From NCBI RefSeq assembly GCF_003347605.1, contig NZ_QDFZ01000010.1, positions 1-64,000 on the forward strand: DNA of 64,000 nucleotides, written 5' to 3'. Positions 17,071 through 25,808 of the stretch are shown here, piece by piece. The position numbers were made by a program, and so were the translations under genes. Below the pieces are notes generated by a model. It was given only the letters and a program-made list of their open reading frames with translations, ran no database searches and was not told the DNA's origin. This stretch comes from Chryseobacterium sp. KLBC 52 (GTDB lineage Bacteria; Bacteroidota; Bacteroidia; Flavobacteriales; Weeksellaceae). Numbering within the stretch: position 1 is the stretch's first letter; each line of letters starts with the position of its first letter.

Positions 17071-17451
17071 ATGATCGTCATTCATGGCGGTCATTTTTCG
17101 TCTTTAAGAGGTTTCTACGAAGAAGCTTCTAACGTTCTGATGAAGGATACAGACTGGAAAGTAGGAACTCTGGACGGCTTTGATGATATCCTTTACGGAG
17201 GTTTCGGAGTATTCGAAAACAAAGAAGAAATTGAAATCATCTGGAAAGAATCACAGAAGTCAAAAGAAGACTTAGGTTTTAAGGCTACCCGTGAATTCTA
17301 TGAAAATAAAATCAGACAGGGAAAACCTTTCAACATAGAATTAATTCAGCAAAAATTAGATGAATTGATAGAAGGAAAAGGGCAAACCCTTTTTGAAATC
17401 CTGATTGAAATTATAAAATCACATACGAATATTACACTGAGCCTGGAATGA
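17071..17451 (+). CDS. Barstar-family protein (RNase inhibitor-like)
   Basis: 126 aa from ATG 17071; the alternative ATG at 17038 lies inside purL. The N-terminus MIVIHGGHFSSLRGFYEEASNVL, then WKVGTLDGFDDILYGGFG, and the end EIIKSHTNITLSLE match barstar. That fold has an N-terminal strand and helix, an aromatic/Asp binding helix with D-x-x-DxLyGGfG, and a C-terminal strand. Barstar inhibits secreted barnase-type RNases by occupying the active site. No barnase gene is near, so it may protect against foreign RNases or serve another role. It probably rides on purL transcription. Confidence 0.8.
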   Translation: MIVIHGGHFSSLRGFYEEASNVLMKDTDWKVGTLDGFDDILYGGFGVFENKEEIEIIWKESQKSKEDLGFKATREFYENKIRQGKPFNIELIQQKLDELIEGKGQTLFEILIEIIKSHTNITLSLE

Positions 17452-17478
17452 TGAGTAATGAGTAATGAGTAATGAGTG
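17451..17478 (+). repeat. Heptanucleotide array ATGAGTA
   Basis: Units ATGAGTA, ATGAGTA, ATGAGTA, ATGAGTG, starting at the last base of the barstar-like gene's stop codon. Confidence 0.9.
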
Positions 17479-17485
17479 CGAATTT

Positions 17486-17618
17486 TTAAACCATTAAGAA
17501 GAATAAAGATTATAAGAAAAGTTAAGATTCATCGCTGATGAATAAGGCATTCTACTTATAATAGCTTTAGCTGTTGCCTTAATAATTCTTCATCCCTTCA
17601 AAAATCTTAATGGTTCAA
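17486..17618 (+). repeat. AACCATTAAG palindromic element, copy 1
   Basis: Ends TTTTTAAACCATTAAG and CTTAATGGTTCAAA are inverted repeats 133 bp apart overall. The interior holds partly complementary A/T-rich arms (AAGATTCATC and TTCATCCC regions). The same terminal sequences bound a second copy at 42058-42178. The rest of the gap to 17791 shows only a TTTGCGTCTTTTGCG motif near 17700. Confidence 0.75.
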
Positions 17619-17791
17619 ATAATTTTATTCAACTAGGGCGCAAATTGGTCTATAGCTAAGTGAAACACCCTTGCGAACGAAAAAATTAATATAAAACTTT
17701 GCGTCTTTTGCGTTAAAAACTATGCAAGTTGAAAGATATTAACAATTTTTCTCACTATTTTTACTTTAAAAAAGGAAATAACAGAAGTTGA

Positions 17792-18421
17792 ATGAAGAAA
17801 ATTATTTACGGGCTGTTCTTCGGTGACAGCATTACCTATGGAGAATATGACGGAGTTTTTGGCGGATGGGTAGATATTCTGAAAAGATATGCCCTGCAGA
17901 AATTTCATGAAGGAAACGGAGATGAGCTCATTCTGTTCAATCTGGGCATAGGAGGAGAAACCACAGATGGATTGCTCAAAAGAATTCCTCATGAATTGGC
18001 TGTAAGAAATTCTGCTGATGGAAATATCGTTTTTCTAAGTTACGGAGCCAATGATCTTGCTGTGAAAGACGGAGTACAGATCGTAGATCCTGAAAAATTT
18101 AAAACCAATATCAAAGAAGCTGTTGCCCATGCCAGACAGTTTTCCAATACCATTTATCTCGTAAGCATTCTTCCTTTTTCTCAAAAAATAGATGGAGTAG
18201 TGGTAAGTTCCGGAAAGAAAAGAATCAGCGAAGATGTTGTCGCGTATAATCAGATTTTGAAAAATATTGCGGCAGAAGACTCATTGGGATATATTGATTT
18301 TTATTCTGCTTTCCTGGATGACAAAGAAATCCTGCTTTCTGCAGACGGTGTACATCCCAACGAAAAAGGCTATGGAATGATGGCTGAAATTGCAATCCCA
18401 ATCATTGAAAAATATTTATAA
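17792..18421 (+). CDS. SGNH/GDSL-family esterase
   Basis: 209 aa, no signal peptide, so probably cytoplasmic. SGNH blocks are visible. Block I is FFGDSITYG (about 9-17) with the nucleophile Ser, block II has the oxyanion Gly in LGIGGETTDG (about 51-60), block III is GANDL with Asn (about 88), and block V is DGVHPNEKG with the Asp/His pair (about 186-194). Such enzymes hydrolyse short esters, lysophospholipids or acyl-CoA; the substrate is not evident. Its stop overlaps the next ATG by one base (TAATG), so the two are co-translated. Confidence 0.88.
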   Translation: MKKIIYGLFFGDSITYGEYDGVFGGWVDILKRYALQKFHEGNGDELILFNLGIGGETTDGLLKRIPHELAVRNSADGNIVFLSYGANDLAVKDGVQIVDPEKFKTNIKEAVAHARQFSNTIYLVSILPFSQKIDGVVVSSGKKRISEDVVAYNQILKNIAAEDSLGYIDFYSAFLDDKEILLSADGVHPNEKGYGMMAEIAIPIIEKYL

Positions 18422-18753
18422 TGCCCAATTTATTTTCTTACGGAACGCTGCAAAAAGAGCAGGTTCAAATGGAAACCTTCGGAAGACTTTTGCAAGGTGA
18501 AAAAGATGTTTTATCAGGATATAAATTAAATATGCTTGAAATTACAGATCCTGAAGTACTTCGGAAAAGCGGCCAGCAATACCATCCTGTTCTTGAATTT
18601 TCAGGGAGGGATAATGATCAGGTAGAAGGAGTGCTTTTTGAGGTGACAGAAGAAGAAATTCTTCAGGCAGATGAATATGAAGTTGATGATTACAAAAGAA
18701 TCGAAACCGTTTTTAAATCCGGAAAAAAAGGTTTTATCTATGTGGGAAAATAG
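18421..18753 (+). CDS. Gamma-glutamylcyclotransferase-like (AIG2/GGCT) protein
   Basis: 110 aa. The family signature YGTLQ (residues 6-10) forms the substrate loop, and LQADEYE (about 78-84) supplies the catalytic Glu. GVLFEV and GFIYVGK complete the small beta barrel. GGCT-fold enzymes cyclise gamma-glutamyl amines to 5-oxoproline. Family members of this short type have diverse or unknown substrates. It is translationally coupled to the GDSL esterase. Confidence 0.85.
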   Translation: MPNLFSYGTLQKEQVQMETFGRLLQGEKDVLSGYKLNMLEITDPEVLRKSGQQYHPVLEFSGRDNDQVEGVLFEVTEEEILQADEYEVDDYKRIETVFKSGKKGFIYVGK

Positions 18754-19056
18754 TCATTGCGAGCAACGCGAAGCAATCTCACGATCTCCTATGAAATTCC
18801 AACGGGACCTTTGTCATTCCGAGCAAAGCAAGGAATCTAAACTTGAATGTTCTCTCACAGCTTTTGCAAATGAAGTAACTTTTAGACTTAATAGATGCTT
18901 TTCTATTAATATGACAAATTTAATACTCAATAGAAGTGGGCTTTAGCCCACTTATCTTATAAATAAATTCATTGGCTTTAGCCCAAATTTAAAAAACTGC
19001 TGACAGACCCTTGTCACAACCTGTCCTTATCTTTGCTCTATAACAAAGAATTAATA
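18754..19056. other. Repeat-rich intergenic stretch
   Basis: Contains two short copies of the CATTGCGAGCAACGCGAAG / CATTCCGAGCAAAGCAAGG type and a GGCTTTAGCC doublet at 18928-18994 (GTGGGCTTTAGCCCAC, then TTGGCTTTAGCCCAA). A TATCTTTG -7 box at 19028-19035 lies upstream of the next gene. A spurious open frame crosses this region and is not annotated. Confidence 0.7.
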
Positions 19057-19515
19057 ATGAAGAACGTAAAAATAGCACCTTTTAAAGTCATCGGTATTTC
19101 AGTAAGAACCACCAATGAAAATGGACAGGCAGGAAAAGATATTCCGGTTTTATGGGAAAAAATGATCAGCGGGAATATTGTCAATTCAATTCCAAATAAA
19201 ATAGACAATACCATTTATTCTATCTACACCGATTACGAAAAAGATCATACAAAACCTTATACAACAGTTCTTGGATGTAAAGTGGAAAACCTAGATAACA
19301 TCCCGGAAGGAATGGTCGGCTATACTTTTGATGGAGGAGAATATGTGAAATTTACCACAAAAGGAGACCTTTCAAAAGACCTGGTGATCAGTGAGTGGCT
19401 TAAAATCTGGAATATGGATTTAGGAAGGATATTTACTGCCGATTTTGAAGTCTATGGAGAAAAAGCACAAAATCCATCAGACGCAGAAGTTGATATTTTC
19501 ATCGCTGTGAAATAA
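19057..19515 (+). CDS. GyrI-like effector-binding domain protein
   Basis: 152 aa from ATG 19057, 22 bp after the -7 box; an upstream ATG at 19033 overlaps that box. It is a stand-alone GyrI/AraC-effector-binding fold: strand FKVIGISVRT, WEKMISGNI, YSIYTDYEKD, TTVLGCKV, PEGMVGYTFDGGEYVKFTTKGD and the end AEVDIFIAVK. These modules bind small hydrophobic molecules and in some bacteria act as hydrolases or drug-binding accessory proteins. There is no DNA-binding domain. Function is otherwise open. Confidence 0.8.
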   Translation: MKNVKIAPFKVIGISVRTTNENGQAGKDIPVLWEKMISGNIVNSIPNKIDNTIYSIYTDYEKDHTKPYTTVLGCKVENLDNIPEGMVGYTFDGGEYVKFTTKGDLSKDLVISEWLKIWNMDLGRIFTADFEVYGEKAQNPSDAEVDIFIAVK

Positions 19516-19564
19516 AAAGGGAAAAATCTCATACTTTCACAGACCTTTGAACTGAAGACGTGAT

Positions 19565-19621
19565 ATTCCCTTCCTCTGGAGGGGTGTCAAAAATTCAAAG
19601 AATTTTTGACGGGGTGGTTAA
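19565..19621 (+). repeat. Two-hairpin GGGGTGGT element, solo copy
   Basis: Hairpin 1 is CCTTCC/GGAGGGG-like; hairpin 2 is TCAAAAATTC/GAATTTTTGA. The element ends with ACGGGGTGGTTA. It is the same family that brackets the DUF559 gene at 36.2-36.7 kb and occurs alone at 55346. Confidence 0.85.
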
Positions 19622-19662
19622 GCATATAACTTAAATATTCGCCAGCAATATTTCAGATTTCT

Positions 19663-20019
19663 TTACCCGAAAATATATTTCCAATACACCAAAACCCCAA
19701 CAATCACCGCAGCAATAGCTGTCAGCACTACAGCACCAGCAGCAATATCTTTAATAAAGCCGATTCTTTTGTCGAAGTTGGGCTGAATGATATCACAGAT
19801 CTTTTCAATAGCAGTATTGAAAATTTCAGCACTTAAAACAGCGAATGAGGCAATAATAATCAAAGCTGCGTCTGTGCTGTTCAGTCTAAAATATAAAATA
19901 AGGAAGAGATTGGCAAAGAATGCCAGAAGCTCAATCTGGAAATTTCTTTCCGTTTTAATCATCATCAAAACACCTCTGAAAGCATGGAGAAAACTTTTAT
20001 GGATAGGAGGTTTTTGCAT
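19663..20019 (-). CDS. dgkA: Diacylglycerol kinase (DgkA family)
   Basis: 118 aa from ATG at 20019 (MQKPPIHKSF); the longer frame from 20079 adds a non-conserved extension. It is an integral membrane lipid kinase with three helices. Motifs are FRGVLMMIKTERNFQIELLA (about 12-31), with the Glu/Asn pair of the first helix, and SAEIFNTAIEKICD (about 64-77), the family's catalytic EIxNTAIExxxD block. Bacteroidetes members of this type phosphorylate diacylglycerol or undecaprenol to feed cell-wall carrier recycling. Which substrate applies here is not visible. Confidence 0.88.
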   Translation of the reverse strand: MQKPPIHKSFLHAFRGVLMMIKTERNFQIELLAFFANLFLILYFRLNSTDAALIIIASFAVLSAEIFNTAIEKICDIIQPNFDKRIGFIKDIAAGAVVLTAIAAVIVGVLVYWKYIFG

Positions 20020-20203
20020 GATTGTGAACTTTTCACACAAAGATAGTCTTTGTATTTTGATAAAAAAATGAATCACCAAAGAAATACAAGCATAATGTCA
20101 AGGCTCAAAACAAATTAAGGATCTTTGTTAAAAACTCCTCCATATTATTCTTTTCTTTGTTGTATGTATTTATTATATTTGTAGAAACTTATTTTATAAA
20201 TCT

Positions 20204-21334
20204 ATGAAATTTATTATTTCAAGTGGTGAACTGCAGAAGGCTTTGCAAACTGTAAGTGGCGTAATATCAAGCTCTCAATCGAGACCGATTTTAGAAAACT
20301 ATCTTTTTGAATTAGACGGAAATAATGTTACCATTACAGCATCTGACGGCGAGACAACTCTTGTTACTTCTCTGGAAGTAAAGTCTGATGATACAGGTAA
20401 ATTTGCTGTTCCTGCTAAAATTTTTCAGGATTTTATCAAGACATATGGTGAACAGCCTCTGACATTTGTTGTAAAAGACAATGCCGAAGGTACTGGAAGC
20501 CAGCTTGAGATTTTAGATGAAAAAGATAATTTCGCAGTAGCATTAGACAATGCTGATGACTATCCTGAATTACCGGAATTCGACGCTTCCCAAAGTGTAA
20601 CGATGCCGGCAGGAGTTTTGTCTGAAGCTTTGACAAACACACTATTCGCTACAAGTAACGACTCCCTTCGTCCGGTAATGACAGGAGTGCTTTTCCAGTT
20701 TGGAGAAAATGAAACCAATTTCGTTTCTACAGACTCCCACAGATTGGTGGTGTACAAAAGAGCAGACCTGATGAATGCTGAGCCGATGGAGTTTATCATG
20801 CCTAAAAAGCCTCTTAACATTTTCAAAAATATCCTGGCAAGTTCCAATGAAGACGTTACCATCGACTTCAATGAGAATATGGCTAAATTTACTTTTGGTA
20901 AACACATCTGGATCTGTAGACTGATTGATGGAAAATATCCGAATTATACAGCGGTAATTCCAAAAGAAAACCCGAATGTATTGACAATCAACAGAAACTT
21001 GTTGTTAGGTGCCATCAAAAGAGCATCTATCATGTCTAACAAATCTACCAACCAGGTAAGATTCAAGCTTTCCGGAAATATTCTTCACCTTCATGCAGAA
21101 GATACTGAATATGCCAACAAAGCAGACATGCAGATTCCTTGCGACTATAACGGAGAAGATATCAACATCGGATTCAGTTCCAAATTCTTAACGGAAATGC
21201 TGACAATTTTAGGATCTGACGATATCACCATGAAAATGTCTCAGCCTAACAGACCGGGAATCATCGAACCTCTTGATGGTCTTGAAGAAAACGAAAATAT
21301 CTTAATGTTATCAATGCCGGTAATCGGATTGTAA
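20204..21334 (+). CDS. dnaN: DNA polymerase III sliding clamp, beta subunit
   Basis: 376 aa, typical length for a clamp. Three tandem DNA-clamp domains (about 1-120, 130-245, 247-376). Recognisable features are MKFIISSGELQKALQTVSGVI at the start, SDGETTL, FVSTDSHRLVVYK in domain 2 and SMPVIGL at the C-terminal end, where the partner-binding pocket closes. It forms the ring that tethers polymerase to DNA. It is not next to dnaA here. A TATATTTG -7 box lies at 20174-20181, but no TTG at the standard distance. A terminator follows. Confidence 0.96.
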   Translation: MKFIISSGELQKALQTVSGVISSSQSRPILENYLFELDGNNVTITASDGETTLVTSLEVKSDDTGKFAVPAKIFQDFIKTYGEQPLTFVVKDNAEGTGSQLEILDEKDNFAVALDNADDYPELPEFDASQSVTMPAGVLSEALTNTLFATSNDSLRPVMTGVLFQFGENETNFVSTDSHRLVVYKRADLMNAEPMEFIMPKKPLNIFKNILASSNEDVTIDFNENMAKFTFGKHIWICRLIDGKYPNYTAVIPKENPNVLTINRNLLLGAIKRASIMSNKSTNQVRFKLSGNILHLHAEDTEYANKADMQIPCDYNGEDINIGFSSKFLTEMLTILGSDDITMKMSQPNRPGIIEPLDGLEENENILMLSMPVIGL

Positions 21335-21356
21335 TAGTAAGATAACAAATAATAGA

Positions 21357-21382
21357 AAGCCGGAATTTTCCGGCTTTTTTTG
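21357..21382 (+). terminator. dnaN terminator
   Basis: AAGCCGG/CCGGCTT stem with loop AATTTT and T7. Confidence 0.9.
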
Positions 21383-21421
21383 TAGTCTGCTCTCTGACTT
21401 ATAGTTGTAAATAGGGGCTAA

Positions 21422-21624
21422 TCGACTTAGGAATCAGGAGCGTTAAGAAAATTTAAATGTAATCCGTTAAAAAATTTCCATTGTTTGAGCATGGACAAAA
21501 TTTAGAACCGAAGAAGAACCGGACAATCCATGCGAGTTTGGAAATTTTAGGAGTACATTCAAATTTTTAGCGGATGATTCCTGTCTTGAACTTTTGTATA
21601 CTTTTGCTTCAAGGTAAAAGTATA
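21422..21624 (+). repeat. Long palindromic element, copy 5, plus trailing hairpin
   Basis: An isolated copy 11 kb from the cluster, same orientation, with the loop region altered (GGACAAAATTTAGAACC). The trailing hairpin has one arm base changed (GGTAAAAG), giving a G-T pair. The rest of the dnaN-AraC gap shows nothing else. Confidence 0.9.
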
Positions 21625-21687
21625 TAAGAAAGAAATGTTGATACGATTGTGAATCATTAGCGTCATTAGTGTTTAAATTAACTCCTC

Positions 21688-22518
21688 ATGGAAATAAAAA
21701 TACAGTCTTATCCTACCACAGGTTTTCCTTCTGAGTTCACTACAGAAAATTACAGTGTAATTCTATGGAAAGGTTCTGGCATTTTTTCTGTAGACGCTAT
21801 TAACTATTCTTACAGCGGATACAATATTCTCTTTCTTTCTCCTTATCAGAAGATGAAACTGGTTTCGGAATCGGAGGAAAACATCCATGTACTTTTCTTT
21901 CACGGAGATTATTACTGTATAGAATATCACAAGGAAGAAGTGGCATGCAACGGACTTCTTTTCAATAATATTTATCTGAATCCAGGCGTTGAGCTGTCGG
22001 AAGAGAGTTATTATTATATTCTTGAGCTTTATAACTATATTCAAAAAGAAGAATCAGAACAACATCCGTTCTCTGAATCCATTATCAAGACCTATATACA
22101 GCTTATTCTTGCCATTGGAAGCAAACAGAAAAGCAGTATTGAAAACAATGTGGTTTCTCACGAAAAGCTTCCCAATAAAAATGCTGTAGAATTTCAGAAA
22201 CTTTTGGAAACATATTTTAAAAATGAAAAAGAACTGTCATTCTACAGCGATAAGCTAAACATTACCAATAATACCTTAAGCAAGGCAGTGAAGAAAGAAT
22301 TCGCAAAAACAGCAACTCAGCTTATCAATGAGCGAATTATTCTGGAATCTAAAAAACTACTGCATTTAACCTACAGATCTGTAAAGGAAATTGCCTCTGA
22401 GCTGGGATTTGAAGACGAATTTTATTTCAGCAGATATTTCAAAAAATCAGTAGGATGTTCTCCTAAAAATTACAGAGAAAAAGTAGGAATATCCGTAGTG
22501 GCGAAAATGTCCATGTAA
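21688..22518 (+). CDS. AraC-family transcriptional regulator
   Basis: 276 aa. Residues 1-150 form a cupin-like sensing domain. Residues about 165-270 carry two helix-turn-helix units: FYSDKLNITNNTLSKAVKKEF and then SVKEIASELGFEDEFYFSRYFKKSVGCSPKNYR, the family signature. The next gene, 63 bp downstream in the same direction, encodes an RclC/DUF417 membrane protein with its own promoter. In E. coli the AraC-type RclR controls rclABC, so a parallel RclR-like role is plausible. The N-terminal Cys pair of RclR was not identified with certainty. Confidence 0.85.
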   Translation: MEIKIQSYPTTGFPSEFTTENYSVILWKGSGIFSVDAINYSYSGYNILFLSPYQKMKLVSESEENIHVLFFHGDYYCIEYHKEEVACNGLLFNNIYLNPGVELSEESYYYILELYNYIQKEESEQHPFSESIIKTYIQLILAIGSKQKSSIENNVVSHEKLPNKNAVEFQKLLETYFKNEKELSFYSDKLNITNNTLSKAVKKEFAKTATQLINERIILESKKLLHLTYRSVKEIASELGFEDEFYFSRYFKKSVGCSPKNYREKVGISVVAKMSM

Positions 22519-22536
22519 TGTCCTGAAATGTCTATG

Positions 22537-22565
22537 TTGGTGCTGCAGGCATCTGAATACCTTTG
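22537..22565 (+). promoter_or_regulatory. Predicted promoter of the DUF417 gene
   Basis: TTG at 22537-22539, an 18-bp spacer, then TACCTTTG at 22558-22565. This closely fits the flavobacterial consensus. The ATG is 16 bp beyond the -7 box. Confidence 0.6.
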
Positions 22566-22581
22566 GTAAAAAATAAATCAC

Positions 22582-23199
22582 ATGAAAAATAGCAGACTTT
22601 ATCACCAATTATTACAATGGGATGCTTACTTTTTAAATTTTCTCAGAATTTCAATTTTCATCGTTATGGCATGGATTGGAGGCTTGAAAGCCTTTCATTA
22701 CGAAGCGGATGGAATTGTTCCTTTCGTTGCCAACAGCCCTTTGATGAGTTTTTTCTACAAAAATGCAGACCATAAAGTTATTAATGAAGATAAAAAACGG
22801 GTTGCAGAATACACTTTGTATAAAAATCCGGAAGGAAAAGTAGTTCAGAAAAATATCAACTGGCATCAGGAAAACGGAACATACGCTTTTTCTTATGGTT
22901 TGGGAACAATGATCGTTGTGATCGGATTCTTGGTGCTCTTAGGAATCTGGTTTCCTAAAATAGGAGCTGTTGGTGGTGCTTTAACGTTTTTAATGTCTCT
23001 TGTCACGCTATCATTTCTGATAACAACCCCTGAAGTTTACGTCCCCAATCTGGGTGGAGATTATGCTACCCCTCAATATGGATTTCCCTATCTGTCGGGA
23101 GCAGGACGTCTTGTATTGAAGGATATTATCATGATGGCAGGAGGGTTGGTATTATTTTCTGATAGTCTGAAGAAGCTGGTGATACCGTTGGACCAATAG
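22582..23199 (+). CDS. DUF417 (YkgB/RclC-like) membrane protein
   Basis: 205 aa. Family features are WIGGLKAFHYEADGIVPFVANSPLMSFFY near residues 32-60, and membrane helices at about 18-36, 110-130, 136-156 and 178-196. The E. coli member RclC is an inner-membrane protein of the reactive-chlorine resistance operon. Its biochemical activity is unknown. The adjacent AraC-type gene supports a stress-inducible role, as inference. Confidence 0.85.
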   Translation: MKNSRLYHQLLQWDAYFLNFLRISIFIVMAWIGGLKAFHYEADGIVPFVANSPLMSFFYKNADHKVINEDKKRVAEYTLYKNPEGKVVQKNINWHQENGTYAFSYGLGTMIVVIGFLVLLGIWFPKIGAVGGALTFLMSLVTLSFLITTPEVYVPNLGGDYATPQYGFPYLSGAGRLVLKDIIMMAGGLVLFSDSLKKLVIPLDQ

Positions 23200-23405
23200 T
23201 TTCCTGAAGCAGCAGCAGAAGGATTAACGAAAATTTATTATCTTAAAATCGCTTCTAAATTTCTCTATTTCTCAAAAAAACACGACATTTGTAGCTCGAA
23301 AAATCATACCGGAAAAGGGGTGGGATTTCAAATAAAAGTTTCAAAATAGAGCAGATAAAACCTTAGGGTACATCTGACGAATTAAATAAGTAGATAGATT
23401 AACAA

Positions 23406-25808
23406 ATGAAAATATCAAACAACTGGCTGAAGGACTTTGTAAAAACGGAATCAAAAACTGAAAGAATCGGTGAATTCCTTACAGATATAGGTCTTGAGGT
23501 TGAAGGGATAGATAAATTTGAAAGTGTAAGAGGCAGCCTGGAAGGAATTGTTGTAGGTAAAGTACTTACCTGCGAAAAACATCCGAATGCTGACAAACTG
23601 AAGAAGACAACAGTAGATGTAGGAAACGGAAAAGTGTTGAACATTGTTTGCGGAGCTCCTAATGTTGAAGCAGGACAAACTGTTCCTGTAGCCGTTGTCG
23701 GAACAAAAATCTATGACAAAACCGGAAACTTTTTTGAAATTAAAGAAGCAAAAATCAGAGGAGAGGTTTCTCAGGGAATGATCTGTGCAGAAGACGAACT
23801 AGGTCTTAGCGATGATCACGGAGGAATTATGGTGCTGGATGAAACCAAATATGAAGTAGGAAAAAACTTTGCAGACTATTTCGAATTAACCAATGACGAG
23901 GTTTTTGAAATCGGTTTAACACCGAATAGAACAGATGCCATGTCTCACTATGGTGTTGCAAGAGATTTGCATGCTTATCTTTCTACAAACCAATTGAAGT
24001 CGCAATTTAATAAAGTTGCTTCTGAAGTTTTGAATAATGAAGGAACTCATGATTTCAAACTGGAAATTGAAGATGCAGAATTGTGTCCAAGATATATCGG
24101 AGCGGTTATTGAAGACGTAAAAGTTGCAGAATCACCATCCTGGTTGAAAGACAGATTAAAAGCGATTGGATTAAGCCCGATCAATAACGTTGTAGATATT
24201 ACCAACTATATTCTTCACGGGTACGGACAGCCGCTTCACGCTTTTGATGCAGATAAAATTGCAGATAAGAAAGTGAAAGTAGGTGTAGTAAAACCGGGAA
24301 CAAAATTCACGACTTTAGATGGTGTTGAAAGAACATTGAACGGTTCTGAAATCATGATCAAAGACGGTAAAGATAAGCCAATGTGTATTGCCGGAGTATT
24401 CGGTGGTGAGAACTCAGGAGTATCTGATACTACAAAAACAATATTCCTTGAAAGTGCTTACTTCAACCCGATTGCTGTAAGAAAAGGAGCAAAAGCACAC
24501 AGTTTGAATACAGATGCTTCTTTCAGATTTGAAAGAGGAGTAGACCCGAACCTGACAAGAACAGCCATCACTCACGCTATTAAAATGATTCAGGAAATTG
24601 CTGAAGGAAAATTAGTAGGTGAGTTACTGGAAGAATATCCTAAAAAAATAGAGGATAACTATGTGATCCTTAGATTCTCTAAAATTGAACAGATTTTAGG
24701 AACAAAAATTCACAGAGAAAAGGTAAAAGAAATTTTAAAAGCATTGGAAATTCAGGTTTTAAATGAAATTCCAAACGGTTTTGAAATCTCAGTTCCTGCA
24801 TACAGAGCAGATGTAACAAGAGAAATTGACGTGATTGAAGAGATTTTAAGAATCTACGGATATAATAAAATTGATGCTCCACAGAAGATTTCGTTTACGC
24901 CTGTTAAACTAAGTGCCAACGATCAGGACGAACTGGAAAACAGCTGGGCAAGAACTTTACAAGGTCTTGGTTTCAATGAAGTAATGAACAATTCTTTAAC
25001 TTCTGTAAAAGATGAAACAGATGCTGTAAAACTATTGAATCCTTTAAGCGGTGACTTAGCATTCATGAGAAAGTCTTTATTAGAAGGACTTCTTCAGAAT
25101 ACAGTATATAACATCAACAGAAAAAATCAGGATATCAAATTCTTCGAATTAGGAAAAATCTATCACAAAAAAGATAAATACGAAGAAAGAAAACAATTGG
25201 CATTATTGGTTTCTGGAAGAGATGTTGCCGAAAACTGGCTTCAGCCAAAATCTGCGGTAAGTTTCTATAACCTTAAAGCTTACGTAAAAGTTTTATTGGA
25301 AAGACTTGCGGTAGACTACAAGGAAGTTGCTCTTTCTGACGAAAGGTTCTCTGATGCTTTGGCTTATGAGGCAGAAGGTAAAACTTTGGTAAGAATCGGA
25401 AAAGTAGCGCCTGCTTTATTGAAAGACTTTGATATCGATCAGGAATGCTTCTACGCTGAAATTGAACTTGAATTTGCTCAGGAATTACGTTCTAAAAATG
25501 AATTGAAATTCAAAGACATTCCTAAATTCAACAAAATAAGAAGAGACTTAGCTTTATTGATTGATAAAACGGTAAACTATCAGGATTTATACCAGACGGC
25601 TAAGAAGAACAAATCTCCATTCATTAAGAATATTAACCTATTCGATGTGTATGAAGGTAAAAATCTTCCGGAAGGCAAGAAGTCTTATGCCATGAGCTTC
25701 GAGTTATTAAACGAAGAAAAGACACTGGAAGAAAAAGAGATTACAGAAGTTATGGATTCTCTGATCAAAGCTTTCCAGAAAGAATTCAACGCTGAGTTGA
25801 GATCTTAA
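23406..25808 (+). CDS. pheT: Phenylalanyl-tRNA synthetase beta subunit
   Basis: 800 aa. Order of domains: N-terminal B1 with the EMAP-like tRNA-binding fold (about 40-150, CEKHPNADKLKKTTVDVGNG), B3/B4 editing region (about 200-390), B5 (about 400-475), the catalytic-like core (about 480-690), and the C-terminal ferredoxin-like anticodon-binding domain (about 705-800, IPKFNKIRRDLALLID). It pairs with PheS, encoded elsewhere, as an alpha2beta2 enzyme charging tRNA-Phe. The start MKISNNWLKDFV is the conserved one. A terminator follows. Confidence 0.97.
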   Translation: MKISNNWLKDFVKTESKTERIGEFLTDIGLEVEGIDKFESVRGSLEGIVVGKVLTCEKHPNADKLKKTTVDVGNGKVLNIVCGAPNVEAGQTVPVAVVGTKIYDKTGNFFEIKEAKIRGEVSQGMICAEDELGLSDDHGGIMVLDETKYEVGKNFADYFELTNDEVFEIGLTPNRTDAMSHYGVARDLHAYLSTNQLKSQFNKVASEVLNNEGTHDFKLEIEDAELCPRYIGAVIEDVKVAESPSWLKDRLKAIGLSPINNVVDITNYILHGYGQPLHAFDADKIADKKVKVGVVKPGTKFTTLDGVERTLNGSEIMIKDGKDKPMCIAGVFGGENSGVSDTTKTIFLESAYFNPIAVRKGAKAHSLNTDASFRFERGVDPNLTRTAITHAIKMIQEIAEGKLVGELLEEYPKKIEDNYVILRFSKIEQILGTKIHREKVKEILKALEIQVLNEIPNGFEISVPAYRADVTREIDVIEEILRIYGYNKIDAPQKISFTPVKLSANDQDELENSWARTLQGLGFNEVMNNSLTSVKDETDAVKLLNPLSGDLAFMRKSLLEGLLQNTVYNINRKNQDIKFFELGKIYHKKDKYEERKQLALLVSGRDVAENWLQPKSAVSFYNLKAYVKVLLERLAVDYKEVALSDERFSDALAYEAEGKTLVRIGKVAPALLKDFDIDQECFYAEIELEFAQELRSKNELKFKDIPKFNKIRRDLALLIDKTVNYQDLYQTAKKNKSPFIKNINLFDVYEGKNLPEGKKSYAMSFELLNEEKTLEEKEITEVMDSLIKAFQKEFNAELRS

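Noticed and set aside
18671..18946. 91-codon frame after the GGCT gene
   Set aside because: It overlaps that gene in another phase and continues through intergenic repeat sequence.
20150..20203. Complete dnaN promoter
   Set aside because: The -7 box TATATTTG is clear but the nearest TTTG is only 14 bp upstream, outside the usual 17-23 bp, so only the -7 box is mentioned.
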